A DNA stretch of 64,000 nt from JAAYPI01 sp963668615 (GTDB lineage: Bacteria > Bacteroidota > Bacteroidia > Bacteroidales > Paludibacteraceae), in assembly GCA_963668615.2 (NCBI GenBank), contig CAXXCL010000003.1, positions 248,001 through 312,000 of the forward strand, given 5' to 3'. Position numbers and translations under genes: made by a program. Positions 8,335-17,684 of this stretch are shown here, one piece after another; position 1 is the first letter of the stretch; each line of letters starts with the position of its first letter. Under the pieces are notes generated by a model. That model was not told where the DNA came from. It worked only from the letters and a program-made list of their open reading frames with translations, and ran no database searches.

Positions 8335-10518
8335 ATGAAAGTACACAATAAAATAACCCTATTAATTCCCTTGATATTGTTTTCATCTATTACGATGGCT
8401 AATACAAGTAAAGGAAATAAAAAGTTTTATCAGAAAGACTATATCGGAGCAATAGAAGAATACAAAAAAACGGCAGAGAATTCTAAAGACGAAACTGCGG
8501 TAGCTTTTGCCAAATACAAAATCGGAGAATGTCACACGTTAATAAATGAGCCCAAAGAAGCCGTTTCTTACATAGGTGAAGCCATTACATCCGGTTATAA
8601 TGTTCCTGAAGCATACTTGCTATATGGCAAGAATCTCCAAAAAATGGGTGAGTACAAAAGGGCAAAAGCAGCTTTTGAAGAATATGGACGATTAATGCCA
8701 AAGGATTTACGTGTGAAAAACCTAAAGGCATCTTGCGACTTTGCAATACAGCATGCCTCAAAGAATCCTATCTCACCGGAAGAAAGTTTGAGTGCTTTAA
8801 ATACTTCTGAAATAGAATTCGGTATTGGTTTCTACCAAGATGGCATCATTTATGCTTCCACGGAAAAAACCGATAAGGGTTTTTCATCAAAAATGTATTT
8901 TGCTAACGAAAAAAATAATTTCACAACTTCTCGTCCTGCCGATATGATTAAAACGAAACGAGGAGAAAACACCGGTACTTTTACCATTGATACAATCAAC
9001 AATTTAATGTTTTACACACGTTGTATTAGTGACGAAGACGACAATTGTTTCGTTTATTCTGCAAAATATAAAAACGAAAAATGGAAAGACAAAGGCATTC
9101 TGAACATTGGAAATCGTCATACAAATGCCTCCCACCCTGCATTGTCTCCTGACAGAAATAGATTGTATTTCACTTCATCAATGAAAGGTGGCTACGGTGG
9201 TTCTGATATTTGGTATGTGGAAAAACAAGCAAATGGAAAATGGGGAAAACCTGTTAATGCCGGTAGTGTTGTAAACACGGCAGGTAACGAAGCTTTCCCT
9301 TACGTAATAGGCAATGTGCTAATTTTTGCTTCCGACGGACATATTGGTTTTGGAGGATATGATATTTATCGTGCTCAAATAGAAGACAATACCATTCACA
9401 TGGTTCAAAATTTAATGAAACCTATAAATTCTTCATTTGATGATATTAACTTAATCGTTTCACAAGAAAACAATGAAGCTTTTTTAGTAAGTAGTAGAAA
9501 TACTGAAACCAAAGACGATATTTATCGATTTGAAGGAATTTTTTCAAGTATGATGGTATCAGGACATGCCTACAACAAAACAACTGAAGAGCCTATTCCC
9601 AACACTCAAATTATTTTGAATGGAATGGGAAAAACGCAAACAGTAAAAACGAATGAGGAAGGCTACTATTACGCGTTTATTGAAGCTGGTGACTTTTACA
9701 AAATCATAGCAAGCTCAGCTGGTTATTTGTCTGATATAGCAATGATTAAAACTGAAAAATCCACTATTGGAAACTTCCCTGTAGAGCAAGATTTTTATCT
9801 GACACCGACCGGCATGTCCATTAGCGGACGTGTATATGATATGGAAACAGATGAGCCTTTCATCAACGAAGATGTAATGTTAGTTGAAGGCGGTGCTGTG
9901 ATTCAACAAACAAAAACCGACATAACAGGACGTTATACTTTTACGGACTTGACAAATGGAAAAGAATATCAAGTAAAAGTTAATAAACCTAATTTCCTTT
10001 CGATAACAAGTAAACCTTTCCGTTACGAAGATGGCAATTCAAGTAATAGTTCCTTAGATTTAGCTTCTATCTCTTATGGAAACAATAAAAACGATGCCAA
10101 TAATGCAGGTAATAATAATGGCTTAGGTGCAAATAGTATCAACAATAATTTAAATTCCGATAAATATTTGAATAGAGAAATTTCTTTGAAAGAAATTTAT
10201 TACGATTTTGATAATGCTAATTTATTACCGGAATCTAAATACACACTGGACAAAATTGTCATGCTACTAAGTTCTAACCCAACTATCAAACTTGAATTCG
10301 GTTCTCACACGGATAGCCGAGGAACTGTTGAATACAACCAGCAACTTTCGGATGCTCGTGCAAAATCAGTAGTTGATTATTTAATTGGATCCGGCATTGG
10401 TAGAAACCGACTTTCTTGGAAAGGCTATGGTAAGAGCAATCCTGTAGTAAAACATGCTGTAACAGAAGAAGAACACAGATTGAATAGACGTACCACATTT
10501 AAAATTATTGAAAGATAA
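8335..10518 (+). CDS. OmpA-family protein with TPR, PD40 propeller and carboxypeptidase-regulatory domains (PorE-like)
   Basis: The product has 727 residues. It has a signal peptide (first 22 residues, cleavage near MANTS), TPR repeats (about 25-135), WD40-like PD40 beta-propeller blades (about 150-400, with LSPDRNRLYFTSS), two carboxypeptidase-regulatory-like domains (about 409 and 498), an Asn-rich linker (580-612), and an OmpA peptidoglycan-binding domain from about 618 (IYYDFDNANL, HTDSRG, NRRTTFKI). This order matches PorE of the T9SS trans-envelope complex, which ties the PorP-containing machinery to peptidoglycan. P. gingivalis PorE is a lipoprotein; no lipobox cysteine is visible here. 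It is 28 bp from the gene before and 17 bp from the PorP gene after. Confidence 0.9.
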   Translation: MKVHNKITLLIPLILFSSITMANTSKGNKKFYQKDYIGAIEEYKKTAENSKDETAVAFAKYKIGECHTLINEPKEAVSYIGEAITSGYNVPEAYLLYGKNLQKMGEYKRAKAAFEEYGRLMPKDLRVKNLKASCDFAIQHASKNPISPEESLSALNTSEIEFGIGFYQDGIIYASTEKTDKGFSSKMYFANEKNNFTTSRPADMIKTKRGENTGTFTIDTINNLMFYTRCISDEDDNCFVYSAKYKNEKWKDKGILNIGNRHTNASHPALSPDRNRLYFTSSMKGGYGGSDIWYVEKQANGKWGKPVNAGSVVNTAGNEAFPYVIGNVLIFASDGHIGFGGYDIYRAQIEDNTIHMVQNLMKPINSSFDDINLIVSQENNEAFLVSSRNTETKDDIYRFEGIFSSMMVSGHAYNKTTEEPIPNTQIILNGMGKTQTVKTNEEGYYYAFIEAGDFYKIIASSAGYLSDIAMIKTEKSTIGNFPVEQDFYLTPTGMSISGRVYDMETDEPFINEDVMLVEGGAVIQQTKTDITGRYTFTDLTNGKEYQVKVNKPNFLSITSKPFRYEDGNSSNSSLDLASISYGNNKNDANNAGNNNGLGANSINNNLNSDKYLNREISLKEIYYDFDNANLLPESKYTLDKIVMLLSSNPTIKLEFGSHTDSRGTVEYNQQLSDARAKSVVDYLIGSGIGRNRLSWKGYGKSNPVVKHAVTEEEHRLNRRTTFKIIER

Positions 10519-10535
10519 CATAAAAATTCAAAGCA

Positions 10536-11462
10536 ATGAATAAAATTAAGAATATACTATTTCCGATGTTATTGTTATTTTCATTAATGGCAACAGCACA
10601 AAATGATGCACAAATAAGTCAGCAATTGCTTTCAAGGACAAATTTTAATCCCGCAGCTACAGGTTCTTCTGTATACGGCAACATAACAGCTATTGCTCGC
10701 GATCAATACGTAGGATTTGATGGTGCTCCAAAAACCGGATTATTTAATTTTGATATGCCGATTTCTGATATTAGTTCAGGCATTGGTTTGTCGGTTTTAT
10801 ATGATGAATATGGTCCTATCATCTCGTATAATGCAATGGTAAATTATGCATATCACATAAAAATATCTGATAATCAGCATTTATCTCTTGGATTAGGAGC
10901 AGGAGCTCAGATGCGTCAATACGACCCATCAAGCAATGTTTACGAAAACACAGGAGACCCTACCGAAAGTTACGAAAAAGAAACTCAAATTACACCTGAT
11001 GTGAATTTTGGATTTGAATACGGACTATCTGATTGGTTGTTAGGAGCTTCGGCAACACACCTACCTCAACTATTTCAAGACCAAAGTCTTCTTTATTCAA
11101 ATACAGAATACTACGCGTATAGCCGCTACCGTTTTGAAGTTGGTCGATATTGGGATTTAACGCCCACTTTATCAGCACAATACGACGGGTATTCTGTCCA
11201 TAGTGAAGTCAATTTGATGTTGCATTACCTTAAATTCTTTTGGTTTGGAGGTTCTTATCGTATGAGTGACTTGTTTGTCGCTGAGTCTATTGTTCCAATG
11301 GCAGGTATACACCTTGGAGATAATATTCGCATCGGCTATGCTTACGATTACAACCTAACCAAATTGAATACGTATGCCGAAGGTTCTCACGAAATAATGT
11401 TAACCGTTCGCTTCAAAACAAAAGGAAATACAACTAAAACACCTCGTTTCCCTGAGTGGTAA
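10536..11462 (+). CDS. PorP/SprF family outer-membrane protein
   Basis: The product has 308 residues, the usual family length. A signal peptide ending ATAQ is followed by the family start (QISQQLLSRTNFNPAATGS) and by alternating amphipathic strands of an outer-membrane barrel (ISSGIGLSVLYDEYGP, NQHLSLGLGAGAQM). SprF is needed for secretion of SprB in Flavobacterium, and PorP-type proteins anchor type B cargo. Being last in an operon with a SprB-like protein and a PorE-like OmpA, this copy is probably dedicated to the cargo at 5376. A terminator follows at 11483. Confidence 0.92.
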   Translation: MNKIKNILFPMLLLFSLMATAQNDAQISQQLLSRTNFNPAATGSSVYGNITAIARDQYVGFDGAPKTGLFNFDMPISDISSGIGLSVLYDEYGPIISYNAMVNYAYHIKISDNQHLSLGLGAGAQMRQYDPSSNVYENTGDPTESYEKETQITPDVNFGFEYGLSDWLLGASATHLPQLFQDQSLLYSNTEYYAYSRYRFEVGRYWDLTPTLSAQYDGYSVHSEVNLMLHYLKFFWFGGSYRMSDLFVAESIVPMAGIHLGDNIRIGYAYDYNLTKLNTYAEGSHEIMLTVRFKTKGNTTKTPRFPEW

Positions 11463-11482
11463 TTTCATTTTGAAAAACTATA

Positions 11483-11520
11483 AAAAAGGGCGTTGTGATT
11501 TATTTACAACGTCTTTTTTT
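11483..11520 (+). terminator. Intrinsic terminator of the SprB/PorE/PorP operon
   Basis: GCGTTGT (11490-11496) pairs with ACAACGT (11507-11513), flanked by an A run before and a run of seven T after. It begins about 20 bases after the stop. Confidence 0.8.
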
Positions 11521-11570
11521 AATAATAAAACAAGCCTACTAAAAGTTACCTGAAATTAAAAAAAGCTTTG

Positions 11571-11578
11571 TATTTTTG
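11571..11578 (+). promoter_or_regulatory. Promoter -7 element of the rel gene
   Basis: TATTTTTG matches TAnnTTTG and lies 24 bp before the ATG at 11602, so the leader would be about 17 nt. A clear -33 element is not visible. Confidence 0.5.
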
Positions 11579-11601
11579 CGATAACAAGAATAGAATAATA
11601 T

Positions 11602-13854
11602 ATGACAGACAAGATTGAATATAACGAAGAAGCAGATGACATTCTTATTGAACGAGAATATAAACTTTTAATAGAAGATTATCTTGCTTCTCCTCACCGT
11701 AAGAAGGTTGAAAAAATAGAAAAGGCTTATCAATTTGCTAAGGCGGCACACAAAGGCATCCGTCGTCGTTCAGGAGAGCCTTATATACTGCATCCTTTAG
11801 CTGTTTCACGTATTATTGCAAAAGAAATAGGATTAGGTTCCACCTCTATTTGTGCAGCTTTACTTCACGATGTAGTAGAAGATACCGACTACACTGTTGA
11901 AGATATTGATAATTTGTTCGGATCAAAAATTGCTCAAATAGTTGATGGGTTGACCAAGATATCAGGAGGCGTATTCGGAGAAAATGTTTCGGGTCAGGCC
12001 GAAAATTTCAGAAAATTATTGCTGACAATGTCTGAAGATATCCGTGTGATACTGATAAAAATAGCAGACAGGTTGCACAACATGCGAACATTAGGGTCTA
12101 TGCCGCCTGCCAAGCAATACAAGATAGCCGGCGAAACAGAATATATTTATGCCCCACTAGCCCATCGCCTAGGTCTTTTTTCTATAAAAACAGAACTTGA
12201 GGATTTAAGTTTTAAATATAATTTTCCATCTTCATACGATGAGATTCAGAAGAAGCTCGAAGCAAAGCACGTTGAACGGATGGAACTTTATGATAAATTT
12301 TCTTTGCCTATTGTCAATAAACTTAATGGCATGGGCTATAAATTCAACATCAGAGCACGTATAAAGTCCGTTTATTCCATTTGGAATAAAATGCAAACGA
12401 AGAAAATTCCTTTTGAGGAAATTTACGATATTTTAGCTGTCAGAATTGTATTTGAACCCAACCCTGACGTTGATGAGAAAGAACAATGTTGGATGATTTA
12501 TTCAACCATTACAAGTATTTACATTCCCCACCCCGAACGTCTCCGAAATTGGCTAAATACCCCTAAAGCAAATGGATATGAGGCTTTACACGTCACGGTC
12601 ATGGGACCTAACGGACAATGGATTGAAGTGCAAATCAGAAGTACTCGAATGGACGAAATTGCTGAAAAAGGATTGGCTGCCCATTGGAGATATAAACAAA
12701 ATCAAAATAGCGAATCGGAATTGGACAAATGGCTAAGCACTATTAACGATATCCTTAAAAATCCGAATCCAAATGCTATGGACTTTTTGGATACCTTCAA
12801 GTTAACGCTTTATGCTACCGAAATTTTCGTTTTCACCCCAAAAGGAGAAATCAAGACTATGCCGGCAGGTGCTACGGCACTAGATTTTGCGTTTGAAATA
12901 CATTCTGAATTAGGAATGCATTGCATTGGAGCAAAAGTAAATAATAAACTGGTTCCTTTAAGCTATGAACTTCAGAGTGGTGATCAAATAGAAATTCTAA
13001 CATCAAAACAGCAGACTCCCGTACAAGAATGGCTCAATTATGTTACAACGGCACGAGCAAAAGACAAACTATCGGTACTATTCAAACACGAAGATAAAAA
13101 CACTCGATCTAAAGGCGAAGAAATTCTTATTGAAGCACTTATAAAGAGTAATTTAATAGAAACACGTGTTATTCCCAATGATATAATTGCTATTTTATTA
13201 GAACACTATCAACTCAATTCTTTTGATGATTTGCTATATAAAATAGGAAATTCGATTATATTGCTTGAGAATCTGGAAAGCATAATAAAGCCAAAAAATA
13301 AAAGAAAAACAATTCGTTATTGGTATCCTCGATTTTTTGTTTCAGGAGACAATAATAATAAAAACAAATCCATAAAAAAGAATTCTTCTCAAATAAAAAA
13401 AGAAGAAACAATCCAATTAACCGACGAGATATTAAACAGGGAACATACAATTGCCCCATGTTGTAAACCTATTCCAGGGGACGAAATTATCGGTTTTATT
13501 GGCAAAAACAACCAAATTGTTGTGCACAAAAGGGATTGCAAGGAAGCTCTTAAAATAAAATCACAACAAGGTTCAAGTATCATTACGGCTGAATGGGCAA
13601 ACACACAACAAAAATACTACACAGGTATTCTTGAAATCCAAGGTATTGACCGAAAAAAAATGCTCCTTGATATTTTGTCTGAGATTTCCGAAAAAATGGA
13701 AGCCAACATTGAAAAAGTCATTGTTAACACAAATGATGGAATTTTTACGGCAAAAATATATATTTATGTAAATCACGTGAATAACTTGAAACAATTATAT
13801 AACCAAATCAAAAAAATTAAGGGAGTACAAAAGGTTGCTCGACTTGAGGAATAA
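11602..13854 (+). CDS. rel: Bifunctional (p)ppGpp synthetase/hydrolase, RelA/SpoT family
   Basis: The product has 750 residues, a full-length RSH protein. The hydrolase domain has the LLHDVVEDT motif (HD at 89-90) and the later IKIADRLHNMRTL motif, so it should be active. The synthetase domain (about 240-355) keeps the RIKSVYSIWNKM loop, YDILAVRI, KANGYEALH and EVQIR. A TGS domain (about 405-465), the CCKPIPGDE zinc-finger-like motif and a C-terminal ACT domain (about 675-750) complete it. It makes and degrades the starvation alarmone. An M3 peptidase gene follows after six bases, so the two are cotranscribed. Confidence 0.95.
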   Translation: MTDKIEYNEEADDILIEREYKLLIEDYLASPHRKKVEKIEKAYQFAKAAHKGIRRRSGEPYILHPLAVSRIIAKEIGLGSTSICAALLHDVVEDTDYTVEDIDNLFGSKIAQIVDGLTKISGGVFGENVSGQAENFRKLLLTMSEDIRVILIKIADRLHNMRTLGSMPPAKQYKIAGETEYIYAPLAHRLGLFSIKTELEDLSFKYNFPSSYDEIQKKLEAKHVERMELYDKFSLPIVNKLNGMGYKFNIRARIKSVYSIWNKMQTKKIPFEEIYDILAVRIVFEPNPDVDEKEQCWMIYSTITSIYIPHPERLRNWLNTPKANGYEALHVTVMGPNGQWIEVQIRSTRMDEIAEKGLAAHWRYKQNQNSESELDKWLSTINDILKNPNPNAMDFLDTFKLTLYATEIFVFTPKGEIKTMPAGATALDFAFEIHSELGMHCIGAKVNNKLVPLSYELQSGDQIEILTSKQQTPVQEWLNYVTTARAKDKLSVLFKHEDKNTRSKGEEILIEALIKSNLIETRVIPNDIIAILLEHYQLNSFDDLLYKIGNSIILLENLESIIKPKNKRKTIRYWYPRFFVSGDNNNKNKSIKKNSSQIKKEETIQLTDEILNREHTIAPCCKPIPGDEIIGFIGKNNQIVVHKRDCKEALKIKSQQGSSIITAEWANTQQKYYTGILEIQGIDRKKMLLDILSEISEKMEANIEKVIVNTNDGIFTAKIYIYVNHVNNLKQLYNQIKKIKGVQKVARLEE

Positions 13855-13860
13855 CTTGTA

Positions 13861-15969
13861 ATGAAAAATATCACACTAAAAATTATACTAATTATGTCTG
13901 TAATATCCATTAGCGAAAATGAAATACTCGCGAAAAAGAATCCTTTTTTAAATACTTATAATACTCCATATCAAACAATTCCTTTTAACGAAATTTCGGT
14001 CAGTGACTATAAACCCGCTTTTGAATATGGGATAAAAAAACAAAACACTGAAATAGAAAAAATTATATCAAATAAAGCCGCTCCTACTTTCGAAAACACG
14101 ATTATTGCACTCGAAAATTCCGGCGAAATAATAAGCAAAACAAGTAGTGCGTTTTACAATCTCCTTAGTGCTGAAACCAATGACAGTTTAGAAACACTAG
14201 CCCAAGAAATATCGCCTATTCTAACAGAAAATGGCAATAAAATATTTCAAAATCAGGCTCTTTTTGAACGTGTAAAAACCGTTTACAACGCTCAAAGCAA
14301 GTCGCAACTTACCAATGAGGACAAAGAACTTTTAGAAAGAACATACCAAGGTTTTATTCGTTCAGGAGCTAATTTAAATGATAAAGACAAACAAGAATAC
14401 ACCGAATTAAGTAGCAATTTAAGTCGATTGACCTTAGCCTTTAGCCAAAATGTTTTAAAAGAAACGAATGCGTTTTCTCTCCTTATTACAGATGAAAAAG
14501 ATTTAAAAGGACTACCCTCTTTTGTTACTGAAGCTGCCAAACAAAAAGCAAAAAGCAAAGATAAAACAGGTTGGCTTTTTGATCTTTCTATGCCAAGTTA
14601 CTTACCCTTTATGCAATACGCTGAAAACCGTGATTTAAGGAAGCAACTTTATTTAGCATATAACAAAAATGGATATCAAGGAAATGAATTTGACAATCAA
14701 AAAATTGTCAAAGAAATTGTCAACTCAAGGCTCCGTTTAGCTAATCTGATGGGTGAGAAGGACTATGCGGGCTTTGCGTTACAACAAACTATGGCAAAAA
14801 ATACCGAAAGCGTGTATAAATTAATTAATCAACTTTTAGAGACCTATAAACCCATAGCCGAAAAAGAATTTAACGAAGTATTAGAATTTGCTCGTAAAAC
14901 GACAAATGACAAATTTGAACTAATGCCTTGGGATTGGGCGTTTTATTCTGAAAAACTAAAAGAAGAAAAGTTTAAAATCAACGACGAACAGCTTAAACCT
15001 TATTTTGAATTAGAAAGAGTGAAATCCGGCATTTTTTGGTTAGCGAACAAATTATATGACCTGAATTTTAAGAAAAATACGCAAATACAAGTATATCACC
15101 CCGATGTAGAGGCCTATGAAGTAACAGATAATACTGGTAACTTTGTAGCCATACTATATACCGATTTTCATCCTCGTGAAGGCAAAAAAGGTGGTGCATG
15201 GATGACTGAGTATAAAGAACAATGGATAAAAAATGGCAAGAACAGCCGACCACACATCTCCATTGTGATGAACTTTACTCCGCCGACTGATAGCACTCCG
15301 TCTTTGTTAACTTTCGATGAATTAACAACACTTTTACACGAATTTGGACATGCTTTGCACGGAATGTTGTCACAAACTACCTATAGTTCATTGTCAGGCA
15401 CTAATGTATACCGTGATTTTGTAGAGCTTCCTTCTCAAATTTTGGAAAATTGGGCTACCGAAAAAGAATTTTTAGATCAATTTGCTCAACACTACATTAC
15501 AGGTGAAAAAATTCCACAAGAATATATCACAAAAATCAAAGAAGCCGAGAATTTCAATGTAGGCTATGCTTGTGTACGCCAATTAAGCTTTTGTTTTTTA
15601 GATATGGCTTGGCACACATTAGAGAATCCTTTTGAAGGCAACGTGAAAGATTTTGAAACAAAAGCTTGGCAACAGACCTTACTTTTTCCAACCATTGAAG
15701 AAACTTGCATGAGTACACAATTTAATCATATTTTTTCAGGAGGATATGCATCCGGATATTACAGCTATAAATGGGCGGAAGTATTAGATGCTGACGCGTT
15801 TTCTGTTTTCAAAGCTAATGGCGTTTTTGATAAAAAAACAGCTGATTCATTCAAAGAAAACATATTGACCAAAGGCGGAACAGAGAATCCTATGACCCTT
15901 TACAAAAAATTTAGAGGACAAGAACCAACTATAGATGCATTACTCAAAAGGAATGGAATAAAAAAATAA
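13861..15969 (+). CDS. dcp: Exported M3-family peptidase (peptidyl-dipeptidase Dcp type)
   Basis: The product has 702 residues, the length of Dcp/oligopeptidase A proteins. The zinc site HEFGH is at residues 493-497, followed by LHGMLSQ and the FVELPSQ third-ligand motif typical of M3 enzymes. A short hydrophobic N-terminus (MKNITLKIILIMSVISISEN) suggests export to the periplasm, where the enzyme would cut dipeptides from the C-termini of peptides. It follows rel by six bases; translational coupling is likely, but a functional link with the stringent response is only an inference. Confidence 0.92.
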   Translation: MKNITLKIILIMSVISISENEILAKKNPFLNTYNTPYQTIPFNEISVSDYKPAFEYGIKKQNTEIEKIISNKAAPTFENTIIALENSGEIISKTSSAFYNLLSAETNDSLETLAQEISPILTENGNKIFQNQALFERVKTVYNAQSKSQLTNEDKELLERTYQGFIRSGANLNDKDKQEYTELSSNLSRLTLAFSQNVLKETNAFSLLITDEKDLKGLPSFVTEAAKQKAKSKDKTGWLFDLSMPSYLPFMQYAENRDLRKQLYLAYNKNGYQGNEFDNQKIVKEIVNSRLRLANLMGEKDYAGFALQQTMAKNTESVYKLINQLLETYKPIAEKEFNEVLEFARKTTNDKFELMPWDWAFYSEKLKEEKFKINDEQLKPYFELERVKSGIFWLANKLYDLNFKKNTQIQVYHPDVEAYEVTDNTGNFVAILYTDFHPREGKKGGAWMTEYKEQWIKNGKNSRPHISIVMNFTPPTDSTPSLLTFDELTTLLHEFGHALHGMLSQTTYSSLSGTNVYRDFVELPSQILENWATEKEFLDQFAQHYITGEKIPQEYITKIKEAENFNVGYACVRQLSFCFLDMAWHTLENPFEGNVKDFETKAWQQTLLFPTIEETCMSTQFNHIFSGGYASGYYSYKWAEVLDADAFSVFKANGVFDKKTADSFKENILTKGGTENPMTLYKKFRGQEPTIDALLKRNGIKK

Positions 15970-16078
15970 GCTATTCTCATAACGCATTAATAATTTACTA
16001 AAAACATACTTTTATTCTTTAATCAGTTTTTGTTACACTATCCATTCGGAGTACATTTTATTAATTTCCATCGATTGC

Positions 16079-17632
16079 TTACTTTATCAACACTTTAGCC
16101 TGTTGTCTGCCAATGCAAACGAAATAAACACCGGTTCTTGGAAGAGAAAACTCTGTTTCTATACCCGATGCTACAAGTTGCCCTGTCACATCATATATAG
16201 CTACGGATTCCGTCGCATTCTCAATTATTATCCGATGATTATTACTATAGATTTTCAATTCACCAACAGAAGGAGTTTTAATAACAGAACCATCACTCTG
16301 AAATTCGTATGCCCCCATATCTACCAGACTATTAGAGACACGGGATTTTAAAGCTAAATCAGTTAAAATGCCGTTAGGAATATAGCTATTATTACCTGCA
16401 TTTATAGCCGGGCTGTTTTTTTGCAAGCTATAGTCGCCAATGCCTACAAAAAGAGGATCGTCACCAATAAGATTTGAATTGCCGAGTGTCAGATTCGTTT
16501 TTCCTATAATATTGTTGTAAGCGGTTGAGAGTACAGTCTGTTCCGGATTACTGCTATTATGACTCACATAAATATCGTATTTTTCTCCATTACTTATAGT
16601 ATTGTTGTAGAAAACATTGTTATACAAGTAAATATTATCAAAGTTCTTAGTGCCATACCCCTCGTAGTTATTCGCGTATAAACCGATAGCCGTATTATCC
16701 GCTATGGTACAGTTAATAACATTAAGGGTTGCATATCTACCATTTTCAATAACTCCGCTAGTCAAAGAATTTTCAACATTCCGAATAAAGAGGCTGTTCA
16801 CGATTGTTGCTGTTACATCAACTGATTGGATAAAAGGCGAATTTCCAAATACATTTTTTTGGTTCCCATCAAACACACAATTATTTACAAGTATCTCGCC
16901 CGCATTTCCTATAACCGATTCCGAATAAACAGCACTGTTATTTCTAAAGATGCAATTGTCTATCGTTGTATTTCCATAATTTGTAATGGCACCTCCAAAT
17001 TGTGAAGCACTGTTCCCTTCAAAAAGGCAATCTTTAATCGTTGCTTCTTTTTTGCTTCTTATATAAATTGCCCCACCATTTTGGTCATAGTTTCCTTTAA
17101 AAGTGCATCCTTCAAAATAAGCTTTACCACAACAAACTGCTCCTTTTATGTTGTTTTCAAAGGATGTATTGTAAACATTTAACTCTCCTGTACAGTAAAT
17201 TCCACTAGCACTAGTCTTAGCTCTATTATTTAATATTTTACAATTATTCACCGTTAGGTTTCCCTTGCTGTAAACAGCCCCACCAACACAGCTATAGAAA
17301 TCTTGAAAAGTCAAATTATTAAAAGTTACAGTTGCTGCACTATCTATTTCAAGATGCCAATTAATATTGGTTACTGTAGTATTTCTTTGTAGCACCGTGG
17401 TATTTATAGCATCACCTGTTATAGTTAAATTTTTGTCGATAACTAATGCAAGTAGTGATATAGTGGTGACATTGCTTGCAAATACAATTTCATCACCTGC
17501 ATTGGCATTTGTTACAGCTTGACGCAAGGTTCCCGTGCCAGAGTCGGCACTACTAGTAACGGTAATGGTTGCAGAAAATGAAACAGTTGTTGTGAACAGA
17601 AAAATTAGAATAATAATGAATGCATTTTTCAT
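16079..17632 (-). CDS. Right-handed beta-helix surface protein with T9SS type A sorting domain
   Basis: The product has 517 residues. A signal peptide (MKNAFIIILIFLFTTTVSFS) precedes a long parallel beta-helix with repeated C-x-F and N-N-x-A rungs (VNNCKILNNRAK, IKDCLFEGNSAS, IDNCIFRNNSAV). The SPAINAGNN ... VDMGAYEF segment (about 410-445) is the choice-of-anchor-Q type end seen in such proteins. The last 75 residues are a type A sorting domain (LKIYSNNHRI, VAIYDVTGQLV, GVYFVCIGRQQAKVLIK). Beta-helices of this kind are often polysaccharide-binding or lyase-like, but no catalytic motif is recognisable. It lies 52 bp downstream of the type B cargo gene and may be cotranscribed with it. Confidence 0.85.
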   Translation of the reverse strand: MKNAFIIILIFLFTTTVSFSATITVTSSADSGTGTLRQAVTNANAGDEIVFASNVTTISLLALVIDKNLTITGDAINTTVLQRNTTVTNINWHLEIDSAATVTFNNLTFQDFYSCVGGAVYSKGNLTVNNCKILNNRAKTSASGIYCTGELNVYNTSFENNIKGAVCCGKAYFEGCTFKGNYDQNGGAIYIRSKKEATIKDCLFEGNSASQFGGAITNYGNTTIDNCIFRNNSAVYSESVIGNAGEILVNNCVFDGNQKNVFGNSPFIQSVDVTATIVNSLFIRNVENSLTSGVIENGRYATLNVINCTIADNTAIGLYANNYEGYGTKNFDNIYLYNNVFYNNTISNGEKYDIYVSHNSSNPEQTVLSTAYNNIIGKTNLTLGNSNLIGDDPLFVGIGDYSLQKNSPAINAGNNSYIPNGILTDLALKSRVSNSLVDMGAYEFQSDGSVIKTPSVGELKIYSNNHRIIIENATESVAIYDVTGQLVASGIETEFSLPRTGVYFVCIGRQQAKVLIK

Positions 17633-17684
17633 TTTTAATTGAATTATTTCATATCTCTTTTATACCAATGGGGAATAGGAATAT

